Of a DNA stretch of 64,000 nt, positions 52,686 to 61,549 are shown piece by piece. The notes under the pieces are model-generated. The model was given only the letters and a program-made list of their open reading frames with translations. It searched no databases and was not told where the DNA came from. This DNA is from Kribbella monticola (GTDB lineage: Bacteria > Actinomycetota > Actinomycetes > Propionibacteriales > Kribbellaceae): NCBI RefSeq assembly GCF_003261635.1, contig NZ_QFXK01000029.1:434001-498000 (forward strand), given 5' to 3'. A program made the translations under genes and the position numbers. The first letter of the stretch is position 1. Each line of letters begins with the position of its first letter.

Positions 52686-53003
52686 TCAGCGACCGGAGTA
52701 CGGCGGGGCGAAGAAGACGAGCAGGGCCAGGTCTTCGGTGATGTCGACGAAGCGGTGTTCTTCCTCGGCCGGGACGAACAGCACATCACCGGGACCGACC
52801 TGCTCGGATCCGCTCGGCGTCACGAACGTCGCCCGGCCCGTGGTCACCACGTAGATCTCGTCCTCGTGATGCGGCGCCTGGTCGTCGACCGCGCCCGCGA
52901 GCAGCGAGTACGTCCCCACCGACAGCGATTCCGTCCGCAGATGTTCCGCGAAGTGATTCGGCTCTGCCTTGTGGAAAACGCCCGCCCCTGGCAGCTTCTG
53001 CAT
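52686..53003 (-). CDS. Cupin-domain protein
   Basis: This 105-residue single-domain cupin has both motifs: G(X)5-HXH-like QAPHHEDEIYVVTTG with three possible metal ligands, and GPGDVLFVPAEEEHRFVD with the second-motif His. Stand-alone cupins of this size can be isomerases, dioxygenases or storage proteins; none can be chosen. It is 12 bp from larC, convergent, and 11 bp upstream of the mannosyltransferase 3' end. Confidence 0.9.
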   Translation of the reverse strand: MQKLPGAGVFHKAEPNHFAEHLRTESLSVGTYSLLAGAVDDQAPHHEDEIYVVTTGRATFVTPSGSEQVGPGDVLFVPAEEEHRFVDITEDLALLVFFAPPYSGR

Positions 53004-53013
53004 CCGGCAGATG

Positions 53014-54573
53014 CTAGTGCGCCGCGGCCTTTTCCGTCACGGCTTTGGCCTTGCGTTTCGGCCAGTCGTACGGCCACCAGCGCGCGCCGCCACGGCGGGC
53101 CCAGATGATCAGCCCGATCAGTACGCCGAGCTCGATCGCGGGGCAGATCGTGTCCCGCAGCCGGGCGCTGAACCACTCCAGCGAATCGGACAACGACGCC
53201 GCCACCTGCCGCGCGTTGGGATCGCGACCCGGCACGTAGGCGATCGCGAGCATCGTCGTCCGGATCACCATCAGCTTGTCGACCTTCGACGCGGCCACCG
53301 CAGCCAGCGCGACCCAGGCGATCAGGTCGTACCAAGGGAGCGAGTACATCGCGGTGAGCAGCCAGGCGATTGCGTAGATCGCCGTGTACCGAATGGCGTC
53401 GGGCGTCCGGTCCTCAGGGTGCGTCTGCGGCACCAGCGACTTCGGGAACACCTGGGAGAGCAGGATCGCCACCACGATCAGCCCGACCCAGGAGGCGATC
53501 GCGAGCAGCGTGCGGACCAGCGCGCCGGGGAGGAACAGGTCGAACAGACTCAGGATCACCTTGTGCGGCGTCCCGGTGGAGATGAACGACGTCTGCGACC
53601 GGGCCTGCTGGAACGCCTGCAGCCCGACGATCGAGTACAGGCCGGCCATCGACACGGCGCCGCCGAGGCAGAAGAAGATCGCGCGGCGTCGATCGGCGCG
53701 CAGCGACCAGAGCATCGCGACGCCGACCAGCCCGATCGACAGCTTGGTGCAACCCGCAACGCCGAGCATGATCCCGGCCCAGAACACGTGCCGGCGGAAC
53801 AGCACGAGCGCCCAGACCGCGAACATCACCGCGATCGCGTCGTTGTGCGCGCCGGCCAGCACCGACCACAGCACGAGTGGGTTGGCCATGCCGACCATGA
53901 CGACGCGGCGTTGATTGACCGGATTCGAACCGACCAGCTTGAGCAGCAGCAGCCCGGTGACGATGAGGCTGATCGCGACCGACAGCTGGAGCATCCAGAC
54001 GGTCAACTGCATCGAGTCGCCGCCGACCCAGGAGGAGAACCACTGGATCCAGGTGGCGATCGGCCCGTACACGCTCTTCGCGCCCTGCCAGGGCCGCTCG
54101 GTCGCCGCGATCACCGGGTCGTAGCCCAGCCGGATGGTGTCGGCCGGCGCGGTCGTGTACGGATTGCCGCCGAGCGACATGATCCGCCCGTACGCCGCGT
54201 AGATCAGCACGTCGCCCGAGGCCATCGGCGGGACCAGCGTGATGGCGGCCGTCGTACCGATGCCTAGGGCAACCAATTTGCGGACGCCCGGTGCCCAGCC
54301 TGCTTTGAGCGCACGGGTCGCCAGATACACGCCGTACCCGCCGAGCAGGATCGCGACGTAGATCATCACCGAGACGAGCCAGTCGTTCGGCTTGGTGTCG
54401 AACCAGTACGACGGGAGCCAGGCGTGCCGGTTGGTCAGCGTCAGGACCACCACGGACGGACCGAGGAGGCCCGCTGCGACGATCAGCACCGTCGAGGCGA
54501 GGTACAAGGCGATTGCGCGGCGGCCGTCTCTCAGCGCGGTCGGCTGTTGCTCCACGACTGCGTCGGCGCTCAT
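53014..54573 (-). CDS. Membrane glycosyltransferase, GT-C fold (MptB/DUF2029-like)
   Basis: This 519-residue membrane protein has about 12-13 hydrophobic segments and, after the second or third, the loop ASGDVLIYAAYGRIMSLGGNPYTT characteristic of polyprenol-phosphate-mannose-dependent alpha-mannosyltransferases (MptB/DUF2029 type). It probably extends cell-envelope glycans on the outer face. GGAAG precedes the ATG, which overlaps the stop of the upstream GT2 gene as ATGA, so the two glycosyltransferases form an operon: the GT2 may make the polyprenol-linked sugar donor. Confidence 0.88.
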   Translation of the reverse strand: MSADAVVEQQPTALRDGRRAIALYLASTVLIVAAGLLGPSVVVLTLTNRHAWLPSYWFDTKPNDWLVSVMIYVAILLGGYGVYLATRALKAGWAPGVRKLVALGIGTTAAITLVPPMASGDVLIYAAYGRIMSLGGNPYTTAPADTIRLGYDPVIAATERPWQGAKSVYGPIATWIQWFSSWVGGDSMQLTVWMLQLSVAISLIVTGLLLLKLVGSNPVNQRRVVMVGMANPLVLWSVLAGAHNDAIAVMFAVWALVLFRRHVFWAGIMLGVAGCTKLSIGLVGVAMLWSLRADRRRAIFFCLGGAVSMAGLYSIVGLQAFQQARSQTSFISTGTPHKVILSLFDLFLPGALVRTLLAIASWVGLIVVAILLSQVFPKSLVPQTHPEDRTPDAIRYTAIYAIAWLLTAMYSLPWYDLIAWVALAAVAASKVDKLMVIRTTMLAIAYVPGRDPNARQVAASLSDSLEWFSARLRDTICPAIELGVLIGLIIWARRGGARWWPYDWPKRKAKAVTEKAAAH

Positions 54574-55325
54574 TGCGGCGGCTTCCGGGAAGGCAGGGCG
54601 CTCCGGGCAGCGAGCGCACGCCGTACGTGCAGGAACTGGCGACCCCGATGCAGTTGTCCGCGCCAATCCGTCCCGGTGGCGCGATGCCTTACTTCGATCG
54701 GCACCTCGATGATGCGGAAGCCCTTGCGTCCCAGGTCGATGCTCAATGCGGTCTCGACACCGAAGCCGCTCGCCAGCGGAAGGGCCGCCTCGAACGCCGT
54801 GCGGGTCAGGCACCGCTGTCCGGACAGCGGCTGCTCAGGCGACCAGCCGGTCGCCTGCTCGATCCCCGACCGAGCGAGTCGTACGACGAATCCGTGTCCG
54901 CCGGCCTTGCTGCCATCGGCGCGGACCTGCGCGGGCAATGTGCCGATCGTCATGTCCGCGCGGCCGGCCACGACCGGCTCGATCAGCGGCTCGGCGCCGG
55001 TCGCGGAATCGGTCAGATCGGCGTCCAGGAAGAGCAGGTGCCGCGCTCGCGCACCATCTCGCTCCGCAACGGCTGCCGCCCCCGTCTCCATCGCCGCCGC
55101 CTTCCCCCGGTTCCGTTCGTGCCGTACGACGATCGCGCCGGCCTGCTCGGCGGCCGCGGAGGTGCCGTCGGTGGACCCGTCGTCGACCACGACGACGAGG
55201 TCCACACCGGCGATCTTCTGCACCGCGGCCACGGTCGCGGCGATCCGCTCGGCCTCGTCCTTCGCCGGGATCACGCAGGCGACAGCGCCGACGGGCTCGA
55301 CGGGAGGCAGCTCAGTACCGGACAC
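54570..55325 (-). CDS. Glycosyltransferase family 2
   Basis: The 251-residue cytoplasmic transferase has the GT-A fold: [26 protein letters not shown] and the metal-binding [12 protein letters not shown]. It lacks transmembrane helices and ends in a basic tail. It resembles enzymes that transfer a sugar to polyprenol phosphate or to a glucosyl-3-phosphoglycerate-like acceptor. Coupling to the GT-C gene supports a donor-making role. The start is a GTG at 55325. Confidence 0.9.
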   Translation of the reverse strand: MSGTELPPVEPVGAVACVIPAKDEAERIAATVAAVQKIAGVDLVVVVDDGSTDGTSAAAEQAGAIVVRHERNRGKAAAMETGAAAVAERDGARARHLLFLDADLTDSATGAEPLIEPVVAGRADMTIGTLPAQVRADGSKAGGHGFVVRLARSGIEQATGWSPEQPLSGQRCLTRTAFEAALPLASGFGVETALSIDLGRKGFRIIEVPIEVRHRATGTDWRGQLHRGRQFLHVRRALAARSALPSRKPPQ

Positions 55326-55495
55326 AGCACCGCAGCCTAGTTGTTCCCGGGCCGATCGCCGTCCTCAGCACCACCCGGCTGTGGATATCTCATTCTTTCG
55401 AATGGTCAGCCGGCAGCCTGTGGACAACCTCGGCCCGGCCGGCGGACTTCGGTGCATCTTCTCTGGCAGAACCGAAAGGAGCCGCCATGAACGGA

Positions 55496-56098
55496 TCAGG
55501 AACGGGTGCGGTCGTAGAGCAGCGTGAGCGCGCCGGACTCGGTGGGCGTGGAGTGCGAGAGCTTCCACGAAGTGGCTGGGATGCCGTCCTCGAAGAGGCG
55601 GGCGCCACCGCCGACCAGCTCGGGGGCGAGGGTGATGCTCAGCCGGTCCACCTCGTCGGCCGCGAGCAACGCACGGATGACGCTGCTGCTGGCGAGGACG
55701 ACGATGTCGCCGCCCGGCTCCGCGCGGAGCTGCTTCACCACGCCCGCCGGGTCGGCGTCGACGAACCGCGAGTTCTGCCAACCGGATTCGGTCACGGTGG
55801 ACGAGAAGACGACCTTCTCGACCTCGTTCAGCCACTTCGAGAAGGCGCGGTCCTGCGGGGCGGCGTTCTCGTCGTCGGCGACCGCCGGCCAGAAGCCGCC
55901 GAAGCCCTCGTAGTTCTTCCGTCCGAGCAGTGCGGTGGTGGCGGTGCTGGTCACCCGCGTCATGTGGTCGCGGGCCCCTTCGGTGATCGCGTGCGGAACG
56001 ATCCAGCTCATGTCGTAGTCGCCGCCGGCGCCGTTGACCCGGCCGTCGAGCGAGAGCGTGATGTTCGCGGTCACCGTGCGGGTGTTGTGCTGCGTCAT
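55496..56098 (-). CDS. Dihydrofolate-reductase-like (RibD C-terminal domain) protein
   Basis: This 200-residue protein has the RibD_C layout: [87 protein letters not shown]. It is only distantly similar to the one at 19498. GGAGG lies 8 bp before the ATG. It is a probable NADPH-dependent reductase of unknown substrate and is divergent from arcA. Confidence 0.88.
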   Translation of the reverse strand: MTQHNTRTVTANITLSLDGRVNGAGGDYDMSWIVPHAITEGARDHMTRVTSTATTALLGRKNYEGFGGFWPAVADDENAAPQDRAFSKWLNEVEKVVFSSTVTESGWQNSRFVDADPAGVVKQLRAEPGGDIVVLASSSVIRALLAADEVDRLSITLAPELVGGGARLFEDGIPATSWKLSHSTPTESGALTLLYDRTRS

Positions 56099-56341
56099 GT
56101 CGGTTCCTCCGGTTCGGGACCCCCTCACGGCGTCCTCTTGACCACAATCCTGTCGGCGCCGCCGGGGCAGAACATCGGCCACCTGGCCGATATCCGCCGG
56201 CCCCTGGCCGACCTCGCGCCCGCGAATTGGAGATCCGGCAAAATTGTCGGACAATCAGACAGAATCACGACGCCCGCGCGATTGCGGCAGGGCTGCCGTA
56301 GCTTGGTGGGACGATCCGGTGTCGGACGAGAGGGTAGGGGC

Positions 56342-57541
56342 ATGACTGAGGCGTATGGCATCGACAGCGAGGTCGGGCCGCTGCGGACCGTGATGCTGCA
56401 CCGGCCCGGGAACGAGCTCCGGCGGCTCACGCCACGCAACAACGACAAGCTGCTGTTCGACGGCATCCCGTGGGTCGGTCGCGCGCAGGACGAGCACGAC
56501 GCGTTCGCCCAGGCGCTCCGCGACCGCAACGTCGAGGTGCTGTACCTCGGCGGTCTGCTGACCGAGGCCCTCGGCGACTCCGATGCCCGGACGGCCGCCG
56601 TCAACGGCGCCATCGAGGACCTCCGCCTCGGCGACACGCTCCGCGACTACCTCCGGAGGGCGCTGGCTTCACTCGACCCGGCCGCGCTCGCCGAGGCACT
56701 GATGGCCGGCGTCCGGAACGACGAGGTGCGAGCCGGGGGTCTGGTCACGTCGTTGCTGGCCGACGAGGACTTCCTGATCGACCCGCTGCCGAACCTGCTC
56801 TTCACGCGGGACTCGAGCGTGTGGATCTCCGACTCGGTCGCGGTCACGTCGCTGGCCATGCCTGCGCGGGTTCGTGAGACCCAGTTGACCGAGCTGATCT
56901 ACAAGTACCACCCGCGGTTCGCCGGTGCGGACAAGGTCTACGACCACACACTCGAGCACGTCGAGGGCGGTGACGTCCTGGCCCTCGGCCCGGGCGTTCT
57001 GGCTGTCGGCGTGGGCGAGCGGACCACTCCGGCCGGTGTGGAGCGGTTGGCCCGGCGCGTTTTCGCCAAGGGGCTCGCGCACACCGTGCTCGCCGTGCCG
57101 ATCGCCCAGCAGCGCGCGACGATGCACCTGGACACCGTCTGCACGATGGTCGACGTCGACGCGGTGCTGATGTATCCGAACATGGCCGAGGAGATGCGCG
57201 CGCTGGCCGTCACCACCGACGGCGAGGAATTGCACGTCGCGGAGCCGGAGCCGTTCCTGGTCGCGGCCGCGAAGGCGCTCGGCATCGACACGCTCCGGCG
57301 GATCGACACCGGCCTCGACCCGGTCACCGCGGAACGCGAGCAATGGGACGACGGCAACAACACCCTCGCGCTGGCTCCCCGGGTCTGCATCGCCTACGAG
57401 CGCACGGTCGAGACCAACGCCCGCCTCGAGGAGTCCGGCATCGAGGTCATCCGCATCTCCGGCTCGGAACTGGGCTCCGGCCGAGGCGGCCCCCGCTGCA
57501 TGTCCTGCCCCATTCTCCGAGACCCCCTCGCCACCCCCTGA
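56342..57541 (+). CDS. arcA: Arginine deiminase
   Basis: The 399-residue enzyme hydrolyses arginine to citrulline and ammonia. It has the fold's signatures [37 protein letters not shown], the catalytic His in [10 protein letters not shown] and the nucleophile Cys in [12 protein letters not shown]. No arcB or arcC lies next to it, so it may act as a stand-alone enzyme for stress or nitrogen supply rather than in ATP-yielding fermentation. It starts at ATG 56342 after GAGGGTAGGGG. Confidence 0.96.
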   Translation: MTEAYGIDSEVGPLRTVMLHRPGNELRRLTPRNNDKLLFDGIPWVGRAQDEHDAFAQALRDRNVEVLYLGGLLTEALGDSDARTAAVNGAIEDLRLGDTLRDYLRRALASLDPAALAEALMAGVRNDEVRAGGLVTSLLADEDFLIDPLPNLLFTRDSSVWISDSVAVTSLAMPARVRETQLTELIYKYHPRFAGADKVYDHTLEHVEGGDVLALGPGVLAVGVGERTTPAGVERLARRVFAKGLAHTVLAVPIAQQRATMHLDTVCTMVDVDAVLMYPNMAEEMRALAVTTDGEELHVAEPEPFLVAAAKALGIDTLRRIDTGLDPVTAEREQWDDGNNTLALAPRVCIAYERTVETNARLEESGIEVIRISGSELGSGRGGPRCMSCPILRDPLATP

Positions 57542-57684
57542 CAAACCCGCCACTCGCCCGACGTACCGGCTACGACCGGCGCTGAGGGGGATGTGAGATC
57601 GATTTCAGGGGGCGGTGAAGGGCTCGACACGCGGAGTGAAATCGGGGGTTGTCGTCGGGGCGGGTTATGAGTACTCTTCATGCC

Positions 57685-57775
57685 TAGGCCCAGGCCCTGT
57701 TGCTCCCCCGTCAGCAGGACTTGGGCCGTCCACGTAACAGAGGGCCCCTCGCCCGAAGCGAGGGGCCCTTTGTCT
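57685..57775 (+). ncRNA. Candidate small RNA with own promoter and terminator
   Basis: A consensus-like promoter (TTGTCG at 57649-57654, 17-bp spacer, TACTCT at 57672-57677) predicts a start near 57685. The transcript would fold into a first hairpin (GGCCCA/TGGGCC, 57687-57692 with 57722-57727) with a C-rich loop CCCCCGTC, a 13-nt linker and the terminator at 57741-57769. There is no good coding frame. The two-hairpin, C-loop layout recalls the actinobacterial 6C RNA, but the loop has five rather than six C. Confidence 0.6.
57741..57775 (+). terminator. Rho-independent terminator of the small RNA
   Basis: A perfect 12-bp GC-rich stem (AGGGCCCCTCGC/GCGAGGGGCCCT) with a CCGAA loop is followed by TTTGTCTT. 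It is the clearest intrinsic terminator in the window. Confidence 0.85.
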
Positions 57776-57815
57776 TGTCCTGACGGATCGTGGTGCTGGC
57801 CCTGTCCTAGCGGAT

Positions 57816-57867
57816 CGTCAGGTGCCGGCTCTGGCTTGTCCCGTCAGGTGCCGGCTCTGGCTTGTCC
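57816..57867. repeat. Perfect 26-bp tandem duplication
   Basis: 57816-57841 and 57842-57867 are identical and adjacent. The flank CTAGCGGATCGT also occurs twice (57808-57819 and 57868-57879), the second copy holding the stop and last codons of the SEC-C gene. It looks like a recent slippage duplication just downstream of that gene. Confidence 0.85.
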
Positions 57868-58835
57868 TAGCGGATCGTGAGCTGGCGGCTCGCCAGGCCG
57901 GCACGGGCGGCGCGTTCCTCGGTGGTGAGCGGCGCTTCGGTCGCCAGCGCCTTGTCCAGCGCCGCCGCGAAGTCCGCGACCGGCTTCTCCAGGTCGGCGG
58001 CCTCGGCATCGGCCGGCAGTTCCCAGACCGGAGCCAGTACGCCGAGGGCGCGGAAGGAGCCGATCAGGCGGCTGCCCTCCACCAGCGACGACGATCCCGC
58101 GGCGTGCAGGCGCGCCAGCGCGTCGAGCAGCGTGTCCTCCGAATGCGGGAGCACCCAGCGCAGGTACCGCCGGTCGCCGATCTGCGTCCAGTACGCCGCT
58201 TCGACGGACTCCAGTCGCACGGTCGGAGCAGCAGCCGCGTTAGCCCGCTCCAGCCCGGCGGCAACCTCGCCGGTCGGGTCCTCGACGTTCTCACCGATCC
58301 AGTAGTCGAAGCCGTCGTGCACCTTGACCTCGATCGGCTTCGAGGTGTCGATCAGGTCCTGCAACCGCGGGCCGTCCTTGAGCAGGTCGCCGAGCTGGAT
58401 CGGGTTGCCCGGCTCGGTCTGCAGCGCAGCAGTGATCGCGTGGCCCAGGTCGCGGCTCGGGTCGCCGGTCGCGGCGTGGGTCTGCAGGCCGATCCAGATC
58501 GTCTCGTCGTCGCGGACCAGACCCGGCATCGCCATCGGCAGCAGGGTGACCAGGTTGACGGTGCGGCCCTTGTGCTCGCCGGTCAACGTGACCTCCGCCG
58601 TACCGGCCGGGACGATCTCGCGGAACGCGATCAGGTCGCACTCGGCCGGCAGCCCCTCGAACGGGCGGACCACGAAGCTGTCCGCCGCCTGGGCCTGCTC
58701 ACGCCCGTGGCACTGCTTGAACCGCTTGCCGGACCCGCACGGGCAGGGTTCGCGTGGGCCGACGTCGGCGAGGTCGGCCGGATCCAGCGTGAGGGTCGTG
58801 GTGTTCTTGGCGCGGTTGCGCGACTTCTTTCCCAT
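57867..58835 (-). CDS. DUF5926 protein with N-terminal SEC-C zinc motif
   Basis: This 322-residue cytoplasmic protein begins with a basic tail and the SEC-C metal motif EPCPCGSGKRFKQCHG (about residues 29-44), the SecA-tail zinc binder, followed by the DUF5926 domain. Zinc and possibly SecB or ribosome binding are implied by the motif; the larger domain has no known function. The 3' end has been partly duplicated downstream. Confidence 0.9.
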   Translation of the reverse strand: MGKKSRNRAKNTTTLTLDPADLADVGPREPCPCGSGKRFKQCHGREQAQAADSFVVRPFEGLPAECDLIAFREIVPAGTAEVTLTGEHKGRTVNLVTLLPMAMPGLVRDDETIWIGLQTHAATGDPSRDLGHAITAALQTEPGNPIQLGDLLKDGPRLQDLIDTSKPIEVKVHDGFDYWIGENVEDPTGEVAAGLERANAAAAPTVRLESVEAAYWTQIGDRRYLRWVLPHSEDTLLDALARLHAAGSSSLVEGSRLIGSFRALGVLAPVWELPADAEAADLEKPVADFAAALDKALATEAPLTTEERAARAGLASRQLTIR

Positions 58836-58894
58836 GCCCGCAGTCTTGCAGGATCTCCGGCCGGGCAGTTAGTTCAGCCGGGAACGACGGTAGT

Positions 58895-59311
58895 TCAGCC
58901 GGGAACGACGGCGAAGACGGTACGCCGGGTGGCCGCCGTCCGGACGCCCCATTCCGAGCTGAGCACGTCGACGATCGCCAGGCCGCGGCCGCCGATCGAT
59001 TCCGGGTGCGCTTCGCTGACCCGGCGCGGCTCGGTGTCGCCGCAGCCGTCGGTGACCTCCAGATGGATGCCTGCCTTGTCGATCCACCAGGTGGCCCGGA
59101 CCTCACCGGCCGGCAGCGCGGGTGCGTAGCGGATGGCGTTCGAGAGCAGCTCGGACAGCACCAACTGCGCGTCGTCCAAGGCATTCCCGGCGACCCGGTA
59201 CCGCTTCAGATAGCCGGCCAGACGGCGGCGGGCATCCGCTACCGCGGACACTTCGTGCGGCAGTACGACGTCCACAACACTCACGTCGGCGGGCAAGGTC
59301 GCAGAGGACAA
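58895..59311 (-). CDS. RsbW-like histidine-kinase-fold ATPase (anti-sigma factor type)
   Basis: This 138-residue protein is a single HATPase_c domain with N-box LVLSELLSNAIRYAP, G1 VTDGCGD and G2 GGRGLAIVD. Such small ATPases in actinobacteria act as anti-sigma or anti-anti-sigma kinases, or as developmental regulators. No sigma or antagonist gene is adjacent. The TTG start at 59311 is supported by GGAG 7 bp upstream. An AT-rich stretch upstream is the likely promoter region. Confidence 0.9.
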   Translation of the reverse strand: MSSATLPADVSVVDVVLPHEVSAVADARRRLAGYLKRYRVAGNALDDAQLVLSELLSNAIRYAPALPAGEVRATWWIDKAGIHLEVTDGCGDTEPRRVSEAHPESIGGRGLAIVDVLSSEWGVRTAATRRTVFAVVPG

Positions 59312-59379
59312 GCAGGGTCTCCTCAGTCAATGGAACAGCACTCAGACATCTGCCCCCGATCCGGTCGGTGAAAACACCC

Positions 59380-59500
59380 TTTGGTATTCCGTTACACAGT
59401 GGCGCTTCAGATCACACGTTTAGCAAAGAAACTGAGATATAAGCAGCGAAATGGAACGTACAAATAACCCATTGCATTCACTTGATCACACAGCAGAACC
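59380..59500. promoter_or_regulatory. AT-rich promoter-like stretch before the RsbW-like gene
   Basis: About 120 bp here are far richer in A and T than anything around them (for example GAGATATAAG, ACAAATAACC, and paired GATCACAC elements at both ends). It lies between the glycerophosphodiesterase stop and the RsbW-like start. I could not fix one -10/-35 pair; several are possible on the minus strand. Confidence 0.4.
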
Positions 59501-59536
59501 GTTGGCGCCGGTGGTTCAGGTACGCTCCGCAACCGG

Positions 59537-60406
59537 TTAGCGGCGGGTCCGCAGCCGGTCCTTGAGCGTCTTGCGCTGCTCGGGCTGCGCGGAGGGGCCG
59601 TCCGCGGGGTTCTCCGCGAGGATCTCGAGGGCCAGCTCCGGGCGGTCGCTGATGATGGCGTCGACGCCGATGTCGCGGCAGTGCCGGACGTCCTGCTCGG
59701 TGTTCACCGTCCAGACGTGCACCTGATGTCCGTGCTTGTGCGCGCGATCGACGTACTCCGGGTGCGCGGTGACGATCTCCAGACTCGGGCCCGCGTACGA
59801 GACGCCGGTCGGCAGCGAGCCGTCGCGGAACCGCAGCGGCACGCGATCCATCAGCAGCACGGTCCGCAGGCCGGGCGCGAGCACCCGCATCCGGCGCAGC
59901 GACAGCCAGGAGAAGCTCATCACCCGCACCGGCGACTCCGAGCCGACCTTGGGGTGCGCCCAGCCGAACCGGTCGAGCATCTCGATCAGGCGGCGTTCCA
60001 CCAGGCCGGCGTACCGGGTCGGGTGCTTGGTCTCGATCGCCAGTTCCAGCGGGCGGCCGGCGTCGTGCACGGTCGCCAGCAGCTTCTCCAGCGTGAGTAC
60101 TTTGGTCATGTCCGAGTCGGGCAGCTCGGCCTCGTCGTCCAGCTCCGCCCACGGATTCTTCCACGAGCCCCAGTCGAAGCTGTCGAGTTCCTCGAGGCTC
60201 ATCGTGGACAGCACGCCGCTGCCGTTGGAGGTCCGGTCGATCCGCCGGTCGTGTACGCAGACCAGATGACCGTCGGCCGTGAGCCGGATATCGCACTCGA
60301 GCCCGTCCGCCCCCGCCTCTACCGCCCGGCGGTACGCCGCCAGCGTGTGCTCGGGACTGACCTCACTCGCGCCACGATGGGCCACCACTGCTGGGCGTTT
60401 CCCCAT
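59537..60406 (-). CDS. Glycerophosphodiester phosphodiesterase
   Basis: The 289-residue TIM-barrel enzyme hydrolyses glycerophosphodiesters to glycerol 3-phosphate. It has the catalytic set VAHRGASEVSPEHT (His and Glu), GLECDIRLTADGHLVCVHD (Glu, Asp, His) and a later Glu in ELAIETKHP. No signal peptide is present, so it acts in the cytoplasm. ATG 60406 begins MGKRPAVVAHRGA. It is divergent from the broken quinone reductase gene. Confidence 0.94.
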   Translation of the reverse strand: MGKRPAVVAHRGASEVSPEHTLAAYRRAVEAGADGLECDIRLTADGHLVCVHDRRIDRTSNGSGVLSTMSLEELDSFDWGSWKNPWAELDDEAELPDSDMTKVLTLEKLLATVHDAGRPLELAIETKHPTRYAGLVERRLIEMLDRFGWAHPKVGSESPVRVMSFSWLSLRRMRVLAPGLRTVLLMDRVPLRFRDGSLPTGVSYAGPSLEIVTAHPEYVDRAHKHGHQVHVWTVNTEQDVRHCRDIGVDAIISDRPELALEILAENPADGPSAQPEQRKTLKDRLRTRR

Positions 60407-60564
60407 ACCGAGAACTCTGGCACGTCGCCGCCCGGCCCGAATACAGCCACGCCTGACTTGTGGGAAACCGATTACACGGGCAACCCACTCGTGCACGCCG
60501 CGTTCCCGACACAGCGCCCGCAACCGGGTGTGCAGATGTCGTGCGTGACGATGTGGAGATGAAG

Positions 60565-61536
60565 ATGCGGGCGGTGGTGCTGGAAGGGCCGGTGGCGGCT
60601 GGGGAGTTGCGGGTTTCCCGGGTGGACGTGCCGGAGCCGGAGGCCGGGTGGGTGCGGATCAAGGTGGAGGCGTTCGGGCTGAACCGGTCCGAGTACCACC
60701 TGCGAGCCGGACTGGCGACCGGGGCGAAGTTTCCGATCATCCCGGGGATCGAGGCTGCTGGGACCATCGACCTGGCGCCGGGTGGCGAGTTCACGCCCGG
60801 GCAGCAGGTGGTCGCGATGATGGGCGGGATGGGCCGGCAGTTCGACGGCGGCTATGCGGAGTACACCGTCGTGCCGGCCACCTCGGTGATTCCGGTGCAG
60901 ACCGACCTCGACTGGGCGACGCTCGGCGCACTCCCGGAGATGTTGCAGACAGCCCATGGATCGCTCCACACCGGCCTGGGGATCCAGCCAGGGCAGACGT
61001 TTTTGGTGCGTGGCGGCACGTCTTCCGTAGGCGTCGCGGCGGCTGTGCTCGCGAAGGACTTCGGGCTGACCGTCCTCTCGACCAGCCGCAATGCAGGCCG
61101 GCTCGACCTGCTGCGGGACCTCGGCGTCGACCATCCGGTGCTCGACGACGGAAACATCGCCGACAGCGTACGGAAAATCGTTCCGGAAGGCGTCCAAGCG
61201 GCGCTCGAACTGGTCGGCACGAACGTTCTGCCGGACACTCTCAAGGCAACGGCGGTCCACGGCACGGTCTGTTTCACCGGCATGCTGAGCGACGCGTGGA
61301 CGATCCCCGACTTCTATCCGATCGGCTACCTGCCGAACGGCGTCCGGCTGACCGCGTAAGGCCGTCAGAGCAGCGACCTGCCGCCGGAGGCCTTCCAGCG
61401 GTACGTCGACCTCGTCGCGGCCGGCCGGTTGCCGATCCGGATCGACCGCGTCTTCGCGATGGAGGAGATCGCCGAGGCCCACCAGGTGATGGAAGCCGGA
61501 CAGGCCGTCGGCAAACTCGTCGTCCGCGTCAACTGA
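60565..61536 (+). pseudogene. Quinone reductase/zinc-type alcohol dehydrogenase gene broken by an in-frame stop
   Basis: The frame encodes an MDR-family reductase (MRAVVLEGPVAAGELRV; GLNRSEYHLRAG; FLVRGGTSSVGVAAAVLAKDFG). At 61357-61359 it meets TAA in the context VRLTA-stop-GRQSSDLPP, where homologues have Tyr or another residue. The same frame then continues without further stops for 59 codons (EAFQRYVDLVAAGRLPIRIDRVFAMEEIAEAH...GKLVVRVN) to TGA at 61534-61536, the normal family C-terminus. A single C-to-A change (TAC to TAA) explains it. GGAG lies 6 bp before ATG 60565. The truncated product (264 residues) lacks the last helix and strand and is probably inactive. Confidence 0.85.
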
Positions 61537-61549
61537 GCGGGCCGGCTGG

